The notes below the pieces were generated by a model that was not told the DNA's origin, made no database searches, and saw only the letters and a program-made list of their open reading frames with translations. A stretch of DNA of 64,000 bases from positions 2,981,001 through 3,045,000 of the forward strand of contig JAIOWQ010000003.1 of the NCBI GenBank assembly GCA_020975405.1, written 5' to 3'. Position numbers and translations under genes: made by a program. The DNA comes from Keithomyces neogunnii (Eukaryota; Ascomycota; Sordariomycetes; Hypocreales; Clavicipitaceae). Positions 36,258 to 46,207 of this stretch are shown here, piece after piece. Numbering within the stretch: position 1 is the first letter of the stretch; the number at the start of each line of letters is the position of its first letter.

Positions 36258-36960
36258 GCATCATGACTGAAGTCCTGGCTGAGCAGGGCCGTACAAAGGC
36301 GCTTGTAGTCAGGGAAAGGACAAAGGACTGCGGCATTATGAATAGTATGTAACACAGTGTATTATATCCGACCAGCGCGGACGCCTGGATATTGAATCAA
36401 GCGGAGGCTATGCCACTGACAGCTTGCGCTTCCGTGATGCACAAATGTCCAGTAGACATGTAACATGTAAGCTCAAAGGTCGCCCGTGGCCCTTTGTGGA
36501 AGAGCTGCTTTGAAGATATACGATGGAATGTCTGCTGCCGCTGTGACACATCTTGGCGTTGGGCCAGTTTGTACGCATATAAGCTCCCATGTGGGCCGTC
36601 CCACGGCAGGGAACAACCAACATTGAAACTCTCCGCCTCTTGATCAACCCAGGGCCAACAAGGCCTTTCATTGACTGTAATGTAGCTGCAAGAAAGCCTA
36701 CAGCACACATGGCCCTCTTCAAGGCCAGGATGTCGAGTGGCCCGCTCGAATGTACGTAGGACGCAAGAGGTTTAGGCGCGGACTAGATGGGCAAAGTACA
36801 ATGGCTTTGTGCAAACTGGACAAGATGCTCGGCGTAACAAGTGGTAGCAATTGTTGAGTTACTTCGTACCTCCTGCAGAGCCCCTTCCAAATCGACCTTC
36901 AAGTCAACCAAATCATCGTCAAAGCCGTCCCTTTTACTAGGTTCCTGTACGGCACACTAA

Positions 36961-37017
36961 TTCAAACCGGCCCTTCCGTTCAATTCAAACCAGGCCCCGT
37001 TGATCAATTTGAACCCG
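36961..37017. repeat. Three diverged ~23-bp direct repeats
   Basis: Units begin TTCAAACCGGCCC, TTCAAACCAGGCCCC and TTTGAACCCGGC at about 36961, 36983 and 37007, spaced 22-24 bases apart. Confidence 0.55.
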
Positions 37018-37055
37018 GCTTTTGTTACATGCCAGAATGGCTAGATTTAGTGGTA

Positions 37056-37126
37056 AAATAGCCTGGGATGCTGCCGACGAAGTCGGCATCCTAGGCGCAG
37101 GCAAAGCTGCGGTAGCCAGGCTATTT
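37056..37126. repeat. 71-nt nested inverted repeat (three-way-junction fold)
   Basis: An 11-bp perfect outer stem pairs 37056-37066 (AAATAGCCTGG) with 37116-37126 (CCAGGCTATTT). Two adjacent hairpins fill the inside with no spare bases: 37067-37090 (GATG/CATC and CCGAC/GTCGG, GAA loop) and 37091-37115 (CTA/TAG and CGCAG/CTGCG, 6-base loop). An alternative long hairpin uses 37061-37096. It could be a cruciform from a transposable element or a structured RNA. Confidence 0.6.
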
Positions 37127-37601
37127 CTGTATTCATCTCTCTTTTAGCTCTGTTGGCCTCGCTTTTGGCTCTCTCTTTCAGATTTTGTTCATCAATCACG
37201 AAGCAGTATTTTGTGTTTTTCCCTCCGAGGGCCCTCTGGGAGCCCTGCCGGGGGCCGCTTGCAGCGAGCTCCTGCCTGCGGCGCTGCCTACCTTCCTCAA
37301 CACCACAACGCGCCTGCTAAAAGCATCACTAACTTGGTACGTACCTTGAATTCCTAGTTATCTAATCGCCGATAAGTATTTGATTTCTAACTAATTACTA
37401 ATGAGTATTTAAAAAGTTGTTAGCCTTACTACTAGATTTATTTTAAATAGGTAAAGCGGGCAGCTGCAGCCTGCGGAACTGCATCTTCGCTTGCCTTCGT
37501 TCCGCATTCTACGCAAAACTCAGGCAAGCGCCGCTTTGCCTGATGACCAGCGTTAGTAGGTGGCCAGCTTAGTTGGCTACCTTAGTCAGCTTAGACCCCT
37601 T

Positions 37602-37608
37602 TATATAG
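37602..37608 (+). promoter_or_regulatory. TATA box of the sphingomyelinase-like gene
   Basis: TATATAG, 136 bases upstream of the ATG at 37738, just after a near-palindrome (about 37557-37583). Confidence 0.5.
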
Positions 37609-37737
37609 AGCCTTTCGTGGCCTAACTAGCTAGAAAGACGGACAACAGTACACAATCCGACCATATCGCATATTACCTGCATTTTCCTTTATTTTCTGCG
37701 TTTTATATCGTAACAAGAGCTGCATCAGCAACGAGCC

Positions 37738-39963
37738 ATGCGTCCCAGCTCTCTGCTCCCTCTGTTCGCATTGGGTTCTGCAACCCGAGCTGGTGCTGCC
37801 ACTTCACAAGGATCCCGCCATCTGTTGGCCCGGGACTTGGAGCTGCTCATTTCTAGGGATTTAGATCAACTGTCACCACCAGAGGTTGAACTGTTGACCA
37901 GAGCACTAGTTGAAAGAAGCCTCGTGGATGATCTTTGGAAAGATGTCCAGGATGCCACGACTTGCGTAGGTGGCGAGGTTAGAAGACATTCGCCTGTCCC
38001 CTCTGCTAACATGGCCAATTTGCTGACCATGAAGCAGGCGCTCCTTGCTGCGCTGAAGGTTCTCGCCTTCTTCGGTGATGGGCCCTTTGTCCGTGCCGTT
38101 CAGACGCTTTGCAAAAGTTTCAAGGTTCGTCTCTGACTGATAGAAGCTTCCCGGGTCCCTGCATGGTAACAGATGTAGGCCCAACCGAATGAAGTTTGCG
38201 ACGGTGCGCTTGCTATCGAAGGCCCCGTCATAGCGGCAGATGTTCGCAAAGTTTCCATCGGCTCAAGGACCTCCAAGGCGTTGTGTACAACGCTCCTAGG
38301 AGTCTGTGGATATCCAGAGGTTCAGGCCTGGGACATTGCTTATCCCTCGACGCAACCCTCGACCGGGCGACCCAAGCCCAGTGGCAAGGATCCCATCAAG
38401 ATTGTGCACTATTCCGATATCCATATCGATCCCTTATATGTTGCCGGGTCCAGCACTCAATGTGGTGGCAGACCAACTTGTTGCAGGTTTGTAACATGTT
38501 CCACGGCCCAAGTCTGAGGTGCGAACTAACACCGCCAGACCCTATACCGACAAAGACAAACCTGGCAATACCAAGTTCCCCGCTGGACCCAATGGTGACC
38601 ACATGTGTGACGTACCATTTTCTCTTGAAAGGAGCATGTACGATGCCATCAACTCGATTGTGCCTGATGCCGCCTTCGCCATCTTCACTGGCGACATTGT
38701 TGACCACGCCATCTGGAACGCCAGTGAGCAGTATAATACCGACTCGAGTAAGTCTGTCCCTATGGCACCCCTCACATATCAATTTCAACTAAACAGTCCC
38801 CAGTTCAACATGCCTACGGCACCATGAACTCGACTCTCAAGCTTGTATATGGCACTGCCGGCAACCACGAAGCCACTCCTGTCAACTCGTATGTCCCCAA
38901 CGCCATTGGCCGCAAGACCCAATGGCTTTACAACTTGCTCTCCTCTGACTGGGCTCACTGGATCGGCCAAGGCTCAACATCCACGGTAGAGAGCATGGGC
39001 GCCTACTCGACCAAGTTCCCCGACGGTAACCTTCGTATCATCTCGCTCAACACAAACCTGTACTATCGCCACAATTTCTGGTTATACCAGTCTTACGACG
39101 ACAAGGACATCAACGGCCAGATTTCATGGCTCATCAGGGAGCTCGACGCTGCTGAAAAATTGAATGAACGCGTGTACATTATCGGCCACATGCCACTTGG
39201 GGAACCCGACGCCTTGCGCGACGGCTCCAACTACCTTAACCAAGTATTCAAGCGCTATCAAAACACCATTGCCGCCATGTTCTTTGGGCACACGCACGTC
39301 GACCACTTTGAAGTCTCTTACAACGATTATTCCGACCGCTGCGCCTCCAATGCCTTCATGACATCGTATATCGCCCCATCCCTCACACCCACCTCTGGCA
39401 TGCCTTCGTTCCGCGTGTATACCGTCGACCCGGAAACTTTTGCCGTCCTCGATCACACCACTTACATGGCCGACATGACCAACCCTTCCTTCCAAACCGC
39501 CCCTGTTTGGACAAAATTCTACTCTGCCAAAGAAACCTACGGTCCCCTCGTCACCCCTCCCCTTAGCGATCCAAAAGCCGAACTCACACCTGCATTTTGG
39601 CACAACGTCACCGTGGCCTTTGAAAATGACGGTTCTGAGTTCACTGACTACATTGCTCGCAAGTCTCGAGATTGGCGGGCAGCCTCCTGCACGGGGGATT
39701 GCAAAACCAAGGAGATCTGTCAGCTACGGGCAGGCCGCAGCCAAGATAACTGCTGGAGCCCCACGCTTGGCATTAGTTTTACAAAACGGTCTGGCATCGA
39801 TTCGGAAAGGGGAGAGCACGATGAATGCGGAGTCCCGGTGACGCTAAAGACTCTCACGGCAGCCAGGAAGAAAAAGGGTGCTTTGAAGGAGTTGAAAAGG
39901 ATCATGGCGGATGTTATTGCGGAGGCCAAGGCCAACGGGACCAGGGGAGGCGAAGAAGAATAA
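37738..39963 (+). CDS. Secreted acid-sphingomyelinase-like phosphodiesterase with saposin-B domain
   Basis: Metallophosphoesterase of the acid sphingomyelinase type, cleaving phosphodiesters such as sphingomyelin-like lipids in acidic or extracellular space. Exons are 37738-37965, 38035-38124, 38179-38486, 38539-38747 and 38804-39963, giving about 664 residues. A signal peptide (MRPSSLLPLFALGSATRAGA) is followed by a propeptide with LLARDLELLISRDL. The saposin-like part reads LLAALKVLAFFGDGPFVRAV, then EVCDGALAIEGPVIAADVR and CTTLLGVCGYPEV. Two-metal motifs appear in order: SDIHIDPLY (~185), GDIVDH (~259), GNHE (~297), GHMP (~405) and GHTHVDH (~440). The exon 1/2 junction is uncertain: AAG|CAG or CAG|GCG, and either way the usual first CxxC of saposin domains is reduced to one Cys. 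A possible acceptor at 38172 puts a stop directly in frame, so TAG at 38176-38178 is used. N-glycosylation sites are frequent. Confidence 0.9.
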
Positions 39964-41186
39964 CGAGGTTTAGCGCTGCTTAGTGTTCCTCTGTAAAGGA
40001 TTGTTCTACAACGGAGAGTTGGTTTGGACGATTGACCTAAGGTATGTCGACAATGGGCTACCCTATATTAATTAATGCATTTCATATTCACCTCGGGCAG
40101 CCCGCACTCTTCCCATGGTCTGTGGCCGCTCGCACCCGTCGGCATCGTGAACGTGACATGTTTTTGTGGTAGAAAAGGATAGCAAGATGTGGTTGCCTGT
40201 TTACATGTTGAAAAGCTCAGACTCCTTGACAGGGAGACAAGTCTATACATACAAAACCGTGCATGTGAGTGAAGATCAATCGATTCATCTGCACGCGATC
40301 AGGCGTACTGGTATTACAGGTAGGTGCAACAAGCGCCATGCGGACTGTTTAATCTCCTCGTACGGAGTAAGCAAAGCTACATTTTTCTTGTGTAGCCCTG
40401 AGCCTTTCTGCATTGGTGGCAATGCTTGGCCTTTCCTAACCCCTGGCGTGACCGGAGTGGCTGGACGTTGGTCATGCATCACCGCCGTCTCTCATCAGGC
40501 AATTAATTGTTTTCCCAAGCATCAACATCAACATCACGGAGATTCGCTAAAGAGGTGAGACAGTATTGACTTTGACAAACGCCCGTCAAGAGCGTCGGTA
40601 GTCGTGTATGCAACCAGGTTTTCGACCAAGGCTCAAGGCTCGGCCTTCGCTTCTGGACCTGATCCGCCGCCGAAGCAACTCAACCCCGTCGTCCCGGCCA
40701 GGAAGCAGCGATTCGTCTGCGGGTGATTTTCCCTTGCCAGCATCGCCAGGGGCTGGTGCGTGGTCTCCGGCCGGCTCTCGTCGTGGTTCGGTGCTTGCGA
40801 CGTCGGTGTTTGGCCCAGCCTCGCCATCCATCTCTGAGATATCCGAGGCGCCTGCTTTCACTGGCTCGCCAGTCGACCCTGTTGCGCCCGTCTTTGTTGC
40901 TGCTCCCGCAGCCGCACCTGCTGCTGTGTCGTCTCCCACAGCTCCTGCCTCCGCTACATCATCGCCTCCACTCTCTCCACCAGCAAGCCCAATCCGCTTT
41001 GACGCTGCGACAGCTGTGCCAGAGCTGCCTTTGAACTCTCCACTCTCATCTTCACCACCCTCACCACCTTCATTACCATCTCCCTCAACGTCGACGCTGT
41101 CCACCCCACAGCATTCGTCGCCCTCCTCCGAGCGCTCTTCTTCCGCCCATCAAGAGTCCGAGCCGACACCCGCTCCTCCACCCAAG
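39964..41186. other. VMA1 promoter/5' UTR region with a CT-rich block
   Basis: Bases 39964-40600 hold nothing recognised apart from an exact TACGGAGTA at 40361. Bases 40608-41186 are strongly pyrimidine-rich toward the end and stay open in the VMA1 frame. This looks like a long CT-rich 5' UTR, as many highly expressed fungal genes have, or an N-terminal extension. Confidence 0.55.
40361..40369. repeat. TACGGAGTA motif copy 4
   Basis: Exact copy of the motif at 9687. Confidence 0.7.
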
Positions 41187-43463
41187 ATGCCATCTGTATG
41201 CCACGTCCCTCGCCAATGTCTGACCGTTCCTTGATGCCTCTGGCCGGGTGACGGTTGGCATTATTTGCGCCCCAACCGCATCACAACCAAGGCTAACCTC
41301 CATGCTCGCAACAGAAGACCAACGATGCCGGCGATGATGCCGTTCACTATGGTGCGTACCTTTCAATTCGAGCGAGCCCCTGATTCCATGGTTTTCGTTT
41401 GCCTGACTAACTGTGGTGCGCAGGCAAGATTTACTCCATTTCTGGGTCCGTCGAAGCTCTCGACACGCACCCATCTCGACAACATGCTAATCTGCCCACA
41501 GTCCCGTCATCGTGGCCGAAGACATGATTGGTGTTGCCATGTACGAGCTCGTAGGTTATATTCATTGAGATATTCTTCCTGTGGGGAAAGCTCCCAGGCT
41601 CACTTCCACGTCCAGGTCAAAGTCGGCCACGATAATCTCGTCGGCGAAGTCATTCGAATCAATGGCGACCAAGCTACCATTCAGGTCTACGAAGAAACCG
41701 GTACGGACGGGAAACTTCCAGGAAGAAGACGAGGACTGCATTTGCATTAGCATCAGGTAGCTGACTAATTTGTAGCTGGTGTCATGGTTGGCGATCCCGT
41801 TGCACGAAGCGGAAAGCCCCTGTCTGTCGAACTCGGCCCCGGTCTGCTCAACGGTATCTACGATGGTATTCAGCGACCCCTGGAGGAGATTGCCAACGTT
41901 TCCAAAACCATTTATATCCCCCGCGGCATTTCAGTTCCATCTCTGAACCGAACGAAGAAGTGGCAGTTTACCCCTACCAAAAAGGTCGGCGACCACATCA
42001 CTGGTGGTGACGTTTGGGGTAATGTCTTTGAGAATTCCTTCATCTCCAACCACAGGATTCTGTTCCCTCCTCGAGCCCGTGGTACCATTACCAAGATTGC
42101 TCCCAAGGGCGAATATACTGTGGCTGAGAACATCCTCGAGGTCGAGTTTGATGGCAAAAAGACCGAGTACCCGATGATGCAGACGTGGCCCGTCCGAGTT
42201 CCCCGTCCCACGACCGAAAAGCTGGCTGCCGATCAGCCCTTCCTTGTCGGACAACGTGTTCTGGATGCCCTCTTCCCCAGTGTTCAGGGAGGCACCGTCG
42301 CCATCCCGGGTGCTTTCGGCTGCGGCAAGACTGTCATTAGTCAGTCTGTGTCCAAGTTCTCCAACAGCGATGTCATTGTCTATGTTGGATGTGGCGAGCG
42401 TGGAAACGAAATGGCTGAAGTCTTGAAGGACTTCCCGGAGCTGTCCATCGAAGTTGATGGCCGCAAGGAGCCCATCATGAAGCGAACAACCTTGATTGCC
42501 AACACATCCAACATGCCTGTCGCCGCTCGAGAAGCCTCCATCTACACTGGAATTACCGTCGCTGAGTACTTCCGTGACCAGGGTTTGGACGTGGCTATGA
42601 TGGCTGATTCTTCATCACGATGGGCCGAGGCTCTGAGAGAAATCTCGGGTCGTTTGGGAGAAATGCCTGCTGATCAAGGTTTCCCCGCCTACCTCAGTGC
42701 TAAGCTCGCCTCTTTCTACGAGCGTGCTGGCAAGGTCCAGACTCTGGGCTCCCCCGAGCGACATGGCAGCGTGAGTATTGTCGGTGCAGTCAGCCCCCCC
42801 GGCGGTGATTTCTCAGATCCCGTCACTACCTCTACCCTTGGTATCGTCCAGGTCTTCTGGGGTCTCGACAAGAAGCTTGCCCAGCGAAAGCATTTCCCTT
42901 CGATCAACACGTCCGTCTCATACAGCAAGTATACTGCGGTTCTCGACAAATACTACGAAAAGGATTACCCCGACTTTCCCCGACTTCGAGATCGTATCAA
43001 GCAACTCATCTCCGACTCTGAGGAACTCGACCAGGTTGTGCAGCTTGTCGGAAAGAGTGCCTTGTCCGACCCCGACAAGATTACGCTGGACCTTGCTGCC
43101 CTGATCAAGGAGGATTTCTTGCAGCAAAACGGGTACTCAGACTATGATCAGTTCTGCCCCATCTGGAAGACGGAGTGGATGATGAAACTCATGGTTGGCT
43201 TCCACGATGAGGCCCAAAAGGCAATTGCCCAAGGCCAGAGCTGGAGCAAGGTCCGCGAGGCGACTACTGACCTGCAGGCCAAGTTGAGGCAGCTCAAGTT
43301 TGAGGTTCCGTCGGATGGCCAAGATGTCATTACCAAGAAGGTTCGTCAACCGTTGCCCTGTCGGACTCAATTGCCTCTGTTGCTACTTTACTAACACGCT
43401 TTGCAGTATGAAGCCATTCAGCAAGAAATGACTGACAAGTTTGCGTCGGTCATTGACGAGTAG
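41187..43463 (+). CDS. VMA1: V-type H+-ATPase catalytic subunit A
   Basis: Subunit A hydrolyses ATP in the V1 sector of the vacuolar proton pump, acidifying vacuole and Golgi. Seven exons are read: 41187-41195, 41315-41351, 41424-41445, 41502-41550, 41616-41700, 41776-43340 and 43407-43463, giving 607 residues, the usual filamentous-fungal length. The first coding exon is only ATG CCA TCT. The join gives MPSKTNDAGDDAVHYGKIYS, ISGPVIVAEDMIGVAMYELV and GDQATIQVYEETAGVMVGDP. The Walker A motif GAFGCGKT is near residue 245 and SSSRWAEALREISGRL near 345. No intein interrupts YVGCGERGNE, where the yeast VDE intein sits. Intron-dense 5' end, compact 3' end. An in-frame upstream ATG at 40608 could add 193 Ser/Pro-rich residues, but its context is weak whereas AAGATGC at 41187 is strong. 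Confidence 0.97.
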
Positions 43464-43828
43464 GGGAGTGTGATGACGAACAGTGTACCTAGTTTTGAGG
43501 CAAGGAAGGATTGCGCTATAGAACCAGAAGTCGGCGGGTGGGCGCTAGAGAGCATGTGTGATGTTATTATAAACTGTGCAAATTGGACTCTATTATTATT
43601 TTTTAATTGTTTTTTTTTTTTTTTCAGTATCAGACTGGTGTGTAATCGAGACTGTAGGTGGTTGTTGTTGTGTGCAGGGTTGAGGGATGGTTGATGTGTG
43701 CCGGACCCACCAACCAATGCGGCACTGTGCGGATCTCGGAACATTTCGAGGCATTCTTTGGATGGTCTGGGCCGGTTCCTCATGTCACTACACGACAATA
43801 AATCAATGATGATTCGGCATGGTCTACA
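43464..43828. other. Short intergenic region
   Basis: About 365 bases between VMA1 and YIH1, with a T-rich run near 43600-43624 suited to a 3' end. No gene is seen; YIH1 expression must start here. Confidence 0.55.
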
Positions 43829-44608
43829 ATGTCAGACGAACTGCTAGATGAAGTGGAAGCCATCAACTCCATATACGGCGACGGCTCGCTCACCCCCACA
43901 GAAGATGAGTCCTCGACAACGTACGTTCTCAAGATGCCCGGCGACGCATCCTCGCTGAGAATCCAGTTCCCGGAGAGGTATCCCGCCCAACGACCCGTAG
44001 TCCTGGGCACGCACCATTCCTCGGGGGGCGTTAGAGGCGCCGGGGCGAGGGATCTGCGCCTGTTCCAGGAAACACTGGAGGCTGTATTCCAAGAGGGAAG
44101 CGTGTGCCTGTTTGACGCGGTGGAGGAGTTTGGGAGACGGCGCGAGGAGCTTGTCCCCGAGGAGGCGCAGCCCGAGCAGGAGGAAGAAGCCGTGGCCATT
44201 GAGCAGGTGTCCCCGCCCGCGCCCGAATGGGTCTTGTCCGAGGTTGTGGTTGAGAACAAGTCGACCTTTGTGGCCAGGGTGGCGCCGGCGGGTTCGCCGC
44301 AGGAAGCAAGGAGCCATGTTGCCCATTTGCTTGCCTCTGATAAAAGGGTTCGGGCGGCCACGCACAACATCACGGCGTGGAGGATACGTGGGTCCCAGGG
44401 CACGCAGTTCCAGGACTGTGACGATGATGGCGAGACGGCGGCCGGCGGGAGGTTGCTGCATTTGATGCAGGTCATGGATGTGTGGGGGGTGGTCGTCGTC
44501 GTGAGCAGGTGGTATGGCGGCGTGAAGCTGGGACCGAGGCGGTTCGCTGTCATCAACGGGGTTGCGAGGGACGGCTTGGTCAAGGCGGGAGTTGTTGTCA
44601 CCAAGTGA
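43829..44608 (+). CDS. YIH1: YIH1/IMPACT-like RWD protein, Gcn2 pathway regulator
   Basis: Yih1/IMPACT binds Gcn1 through its RWD domain and so restrains Gcn2, the eIF2alpha kinase of general amino-acid control. The single exon gives 259 residues. The RWD domain covers residues 1-105 (DELLDEVEAINSIYGDGSL, LRIQFPERYPAQRPVVL; the YPxxxP turn is present). An acidic Glu/Pro linker lies at about 105-135. The ancient UPF0029 domain lies at about 138-255 (VVVENKSTFVARVAPAGSPQ, ATHNITAWRI, QDCDDDGETAAGGRLLHLM, VVVVVSRWYGGVKLGPRRF). All expected landmarks are kept, including the DDDGE and RWYGG motifs. It is downstream of VMA1 on the same strand, 366 bases away, so not fused. Codon use in this gene is visibly GC-rich. 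Confidence 0.93.
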   Translation: MSDELLDEVEAINSIYGDGSLTPTEDESSTTYVLKMPGDASSLRIQFPERYPAQRPVVLGTHHSSGGVRGAGARDLRLFQETLEAVFQEGSVCLFDAVEEFGRRREELVPEEAQPEQEEEAVAIEQVSPPAPEWVLSEVVVENKSTFVARVAPAGSPQEARSHVAHLLASDKRVRAATHNITAWRIRGSQGTQFQDCDDDGETAAGGRLLHLMQVMDVWGVVVVVSRWYGGVKLGPRRFAVINGVARDGLVKAGVVVTK

Positions 44609-44631
44609 AACACTGCGGTTCTTTATTGATT

Positions 44632-44646
44632 GGGGGGGGGGGGGGG
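44632..44646. repeat. G15 homopolymer
   Basis: Fifteen consecutive G 24 bases after the YIH1 stop; may be inexact because such runs are hard to sequence. Confidence 0.8.
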
Positions 44647-44882
44647 AGCACTCGCGGTGATTCCACATGTACGGAGACGTCACTTTTTACGTCGAATTGG
44701 TACAACCAAGACATGATATCCAATTGCTTGTTGCTACATTGACATGACCGTACCTGGCAATAGCGACATGAAACATGAAACTAATTGGGCATTCCGATAA
44801 CTTTTGATACATGCCTACCCTGAGAAACCCGGTACCTTTGTGCTGTTACCCAAGGTACCAATGCAAAAAGAAAAAAAATACA

Positions 44883-46207
44883 CTACTCATCCTTTTCGAG
44901 TAGTGGCTGCAAAATGCCCAAGGCGCGTGTGGACTGCTGCTCTGGCAAAATGACCACACCTGCCCGCGCTGTAGATAGATAAGATAGCTCCGAGGTGGCC
45001 GTCATTTTCATATCATCAACCAAACGACCAGATACGCCGCAAACGATGCCAGTGACCTCGGATGGAAGGTTGACAAGATCAAGGAAGATGGGTATGAGAA
45101 TGTTGTCCATGTCGCCGACTAGCGAATCGCTAAACAGGCCGAGGAGGTTTTTATCCATCAGAAGAGATGGCGGATCCTCGTGAGCCAGAGTGATTGATAT
45201 GAACCGCGGTTGTGATACAAGAACTGATATCAGGGATGTGTACAGTTTGGTGTCGACGTTTTCAATCCAAGCCTGACGATTATCCATTACAGCATGACGG
45301 CTGATGGACGACCGGTGTCCATACACATCAGTCAACTGGGAGATTTCTCTGCCCGAGCATTGAACCAATTCCAAGTCCTCGTCCACATAGGGGAATACAT
45401 GGCGCTTTTGCAGGAGGTCAAAAGTTCGCAATTGCAGCTCGTCATCGTTGGATGGCGGGGGAGTGCCTGGGGGAGACGAGGAAGCGTGATGGCTGGCCGA
45501 GTTCTTGCGGCTATATGTAGGCGAACCTACGAAGCCGGACTGATTCTCCATCATTTCAAAGCCCTTTTCGCGAAGAGCCGCCATGACGTTTTGTTGTTCT
45601 CGTGCTGGTGCCAGTATGAAGTCCGAGTAGTACGTGGTGATGAAGAAGATGGGAATGCCAGCTAATGCGAGCGGAGAGCTTAATTCCAGTACTCGAGTGG
45701 CGGCATCAAGACCGGCTCCAATGACAGACAGAACCATGTACGAGTCGGCAAACACCGAGACTGTCTTGGCCTGTTGCGCTGGCAGGGAACTAATGACGGG
45801 CTCAAACACATTCTTTGCCCACGACGTGTGACACACAATGGATGCCTCCAACGGCGTTACGCTGATGTTTAGGAACCCATGTTGATTGTCTTCCGAAAGC
45901 CCATGCAGCTCCTCACCGTCAGGCTTGAAGCCCGCGCCGAGGTGGCGGCGCTGTGTCTGAGGGATCAGAACTCGAAGAATTGGCTGAAGAAACCTGGGGT
46001 ACAGTTCGAGCGGGACGTGAATTAGCGTGTAGGTCCCATCCTGAGTAGGGTTAGCTTTCAGACCCGGGGTTGAAGAGCCCCGAATTGACACCCACGACCA
46101 TACGATGCGTGTTCGGCTTCGGAGCTGGGCGTTGTCGGTACAGCGGGGTCATCATGTTCTAGGGCGGGGTTGAGAGAGCTTACCAGGAAGGATATTTGGG
46201 CACTCAT
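44883..46207 (-). CDS. CASTOR-like ACT-domain protein
   Basis: Protein with tandem ACT-type regulatory folds, resembling the CASTOR arginine sensors that control TORC1 in animals; the fungal function is unproven. Exons 46184-46207 (8 codons) and 44883-46040 join across a 143-nt intron to give MSAQISFL-DGTYTLIHVPLE then LYPRFLQPILRVL, 393 residues. The first ACT pair includes NISVTPLEASIVCHTSWAKN, YMVLSVIGAGLDAATRVLEL and LALAGIPIFFITTYYSDFIL, the ITTYxTDxxL-type ligand strand typical of CASTOR. A Ser/Pro-rich loop at about 205-230 is followed by a second half ending LSYLSTARAGVVILPEQQ. No catalytic motif is present, as expected for a sensor. The stop lies 274 bases from the YIH1 stop (convergent), so two amino-acid-signalling proteins sit side by side, perhaps by chance. 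Confidence 0.85.

Larger units (their letters stand above)
36258..37737. other. Intergenic region with a repeat-relic-like segment
   Basis: The first ~650 bases are ordinary 3' flank of PET127. From about 36960 the character changes. There are three diverged direct repeats, a 71-nt nested inverted-repeat element at 37056-37126, GC-rich patches, and a T/A-rich stretch at about 37330-37460 rich in TA steps. A TATA box lies at 37602. No open frame of note is seen. This looks like the eroded remains of a mobile element upstream of the next gene. Confidence 0.5.

Noticed and set aside
40586..41104. 172-codon Gly/Glu-rich frame on the minus strand opposite the VMA1 leader
   Set aside because: It is the complement of a pyrimidine-rich, low-complexity tract; both strands are open by composition.
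42380..42420. VDE-type intein site in VMA1
   Set aside because: The YVGCGERGNE stretch is continuous, so no intein is present.
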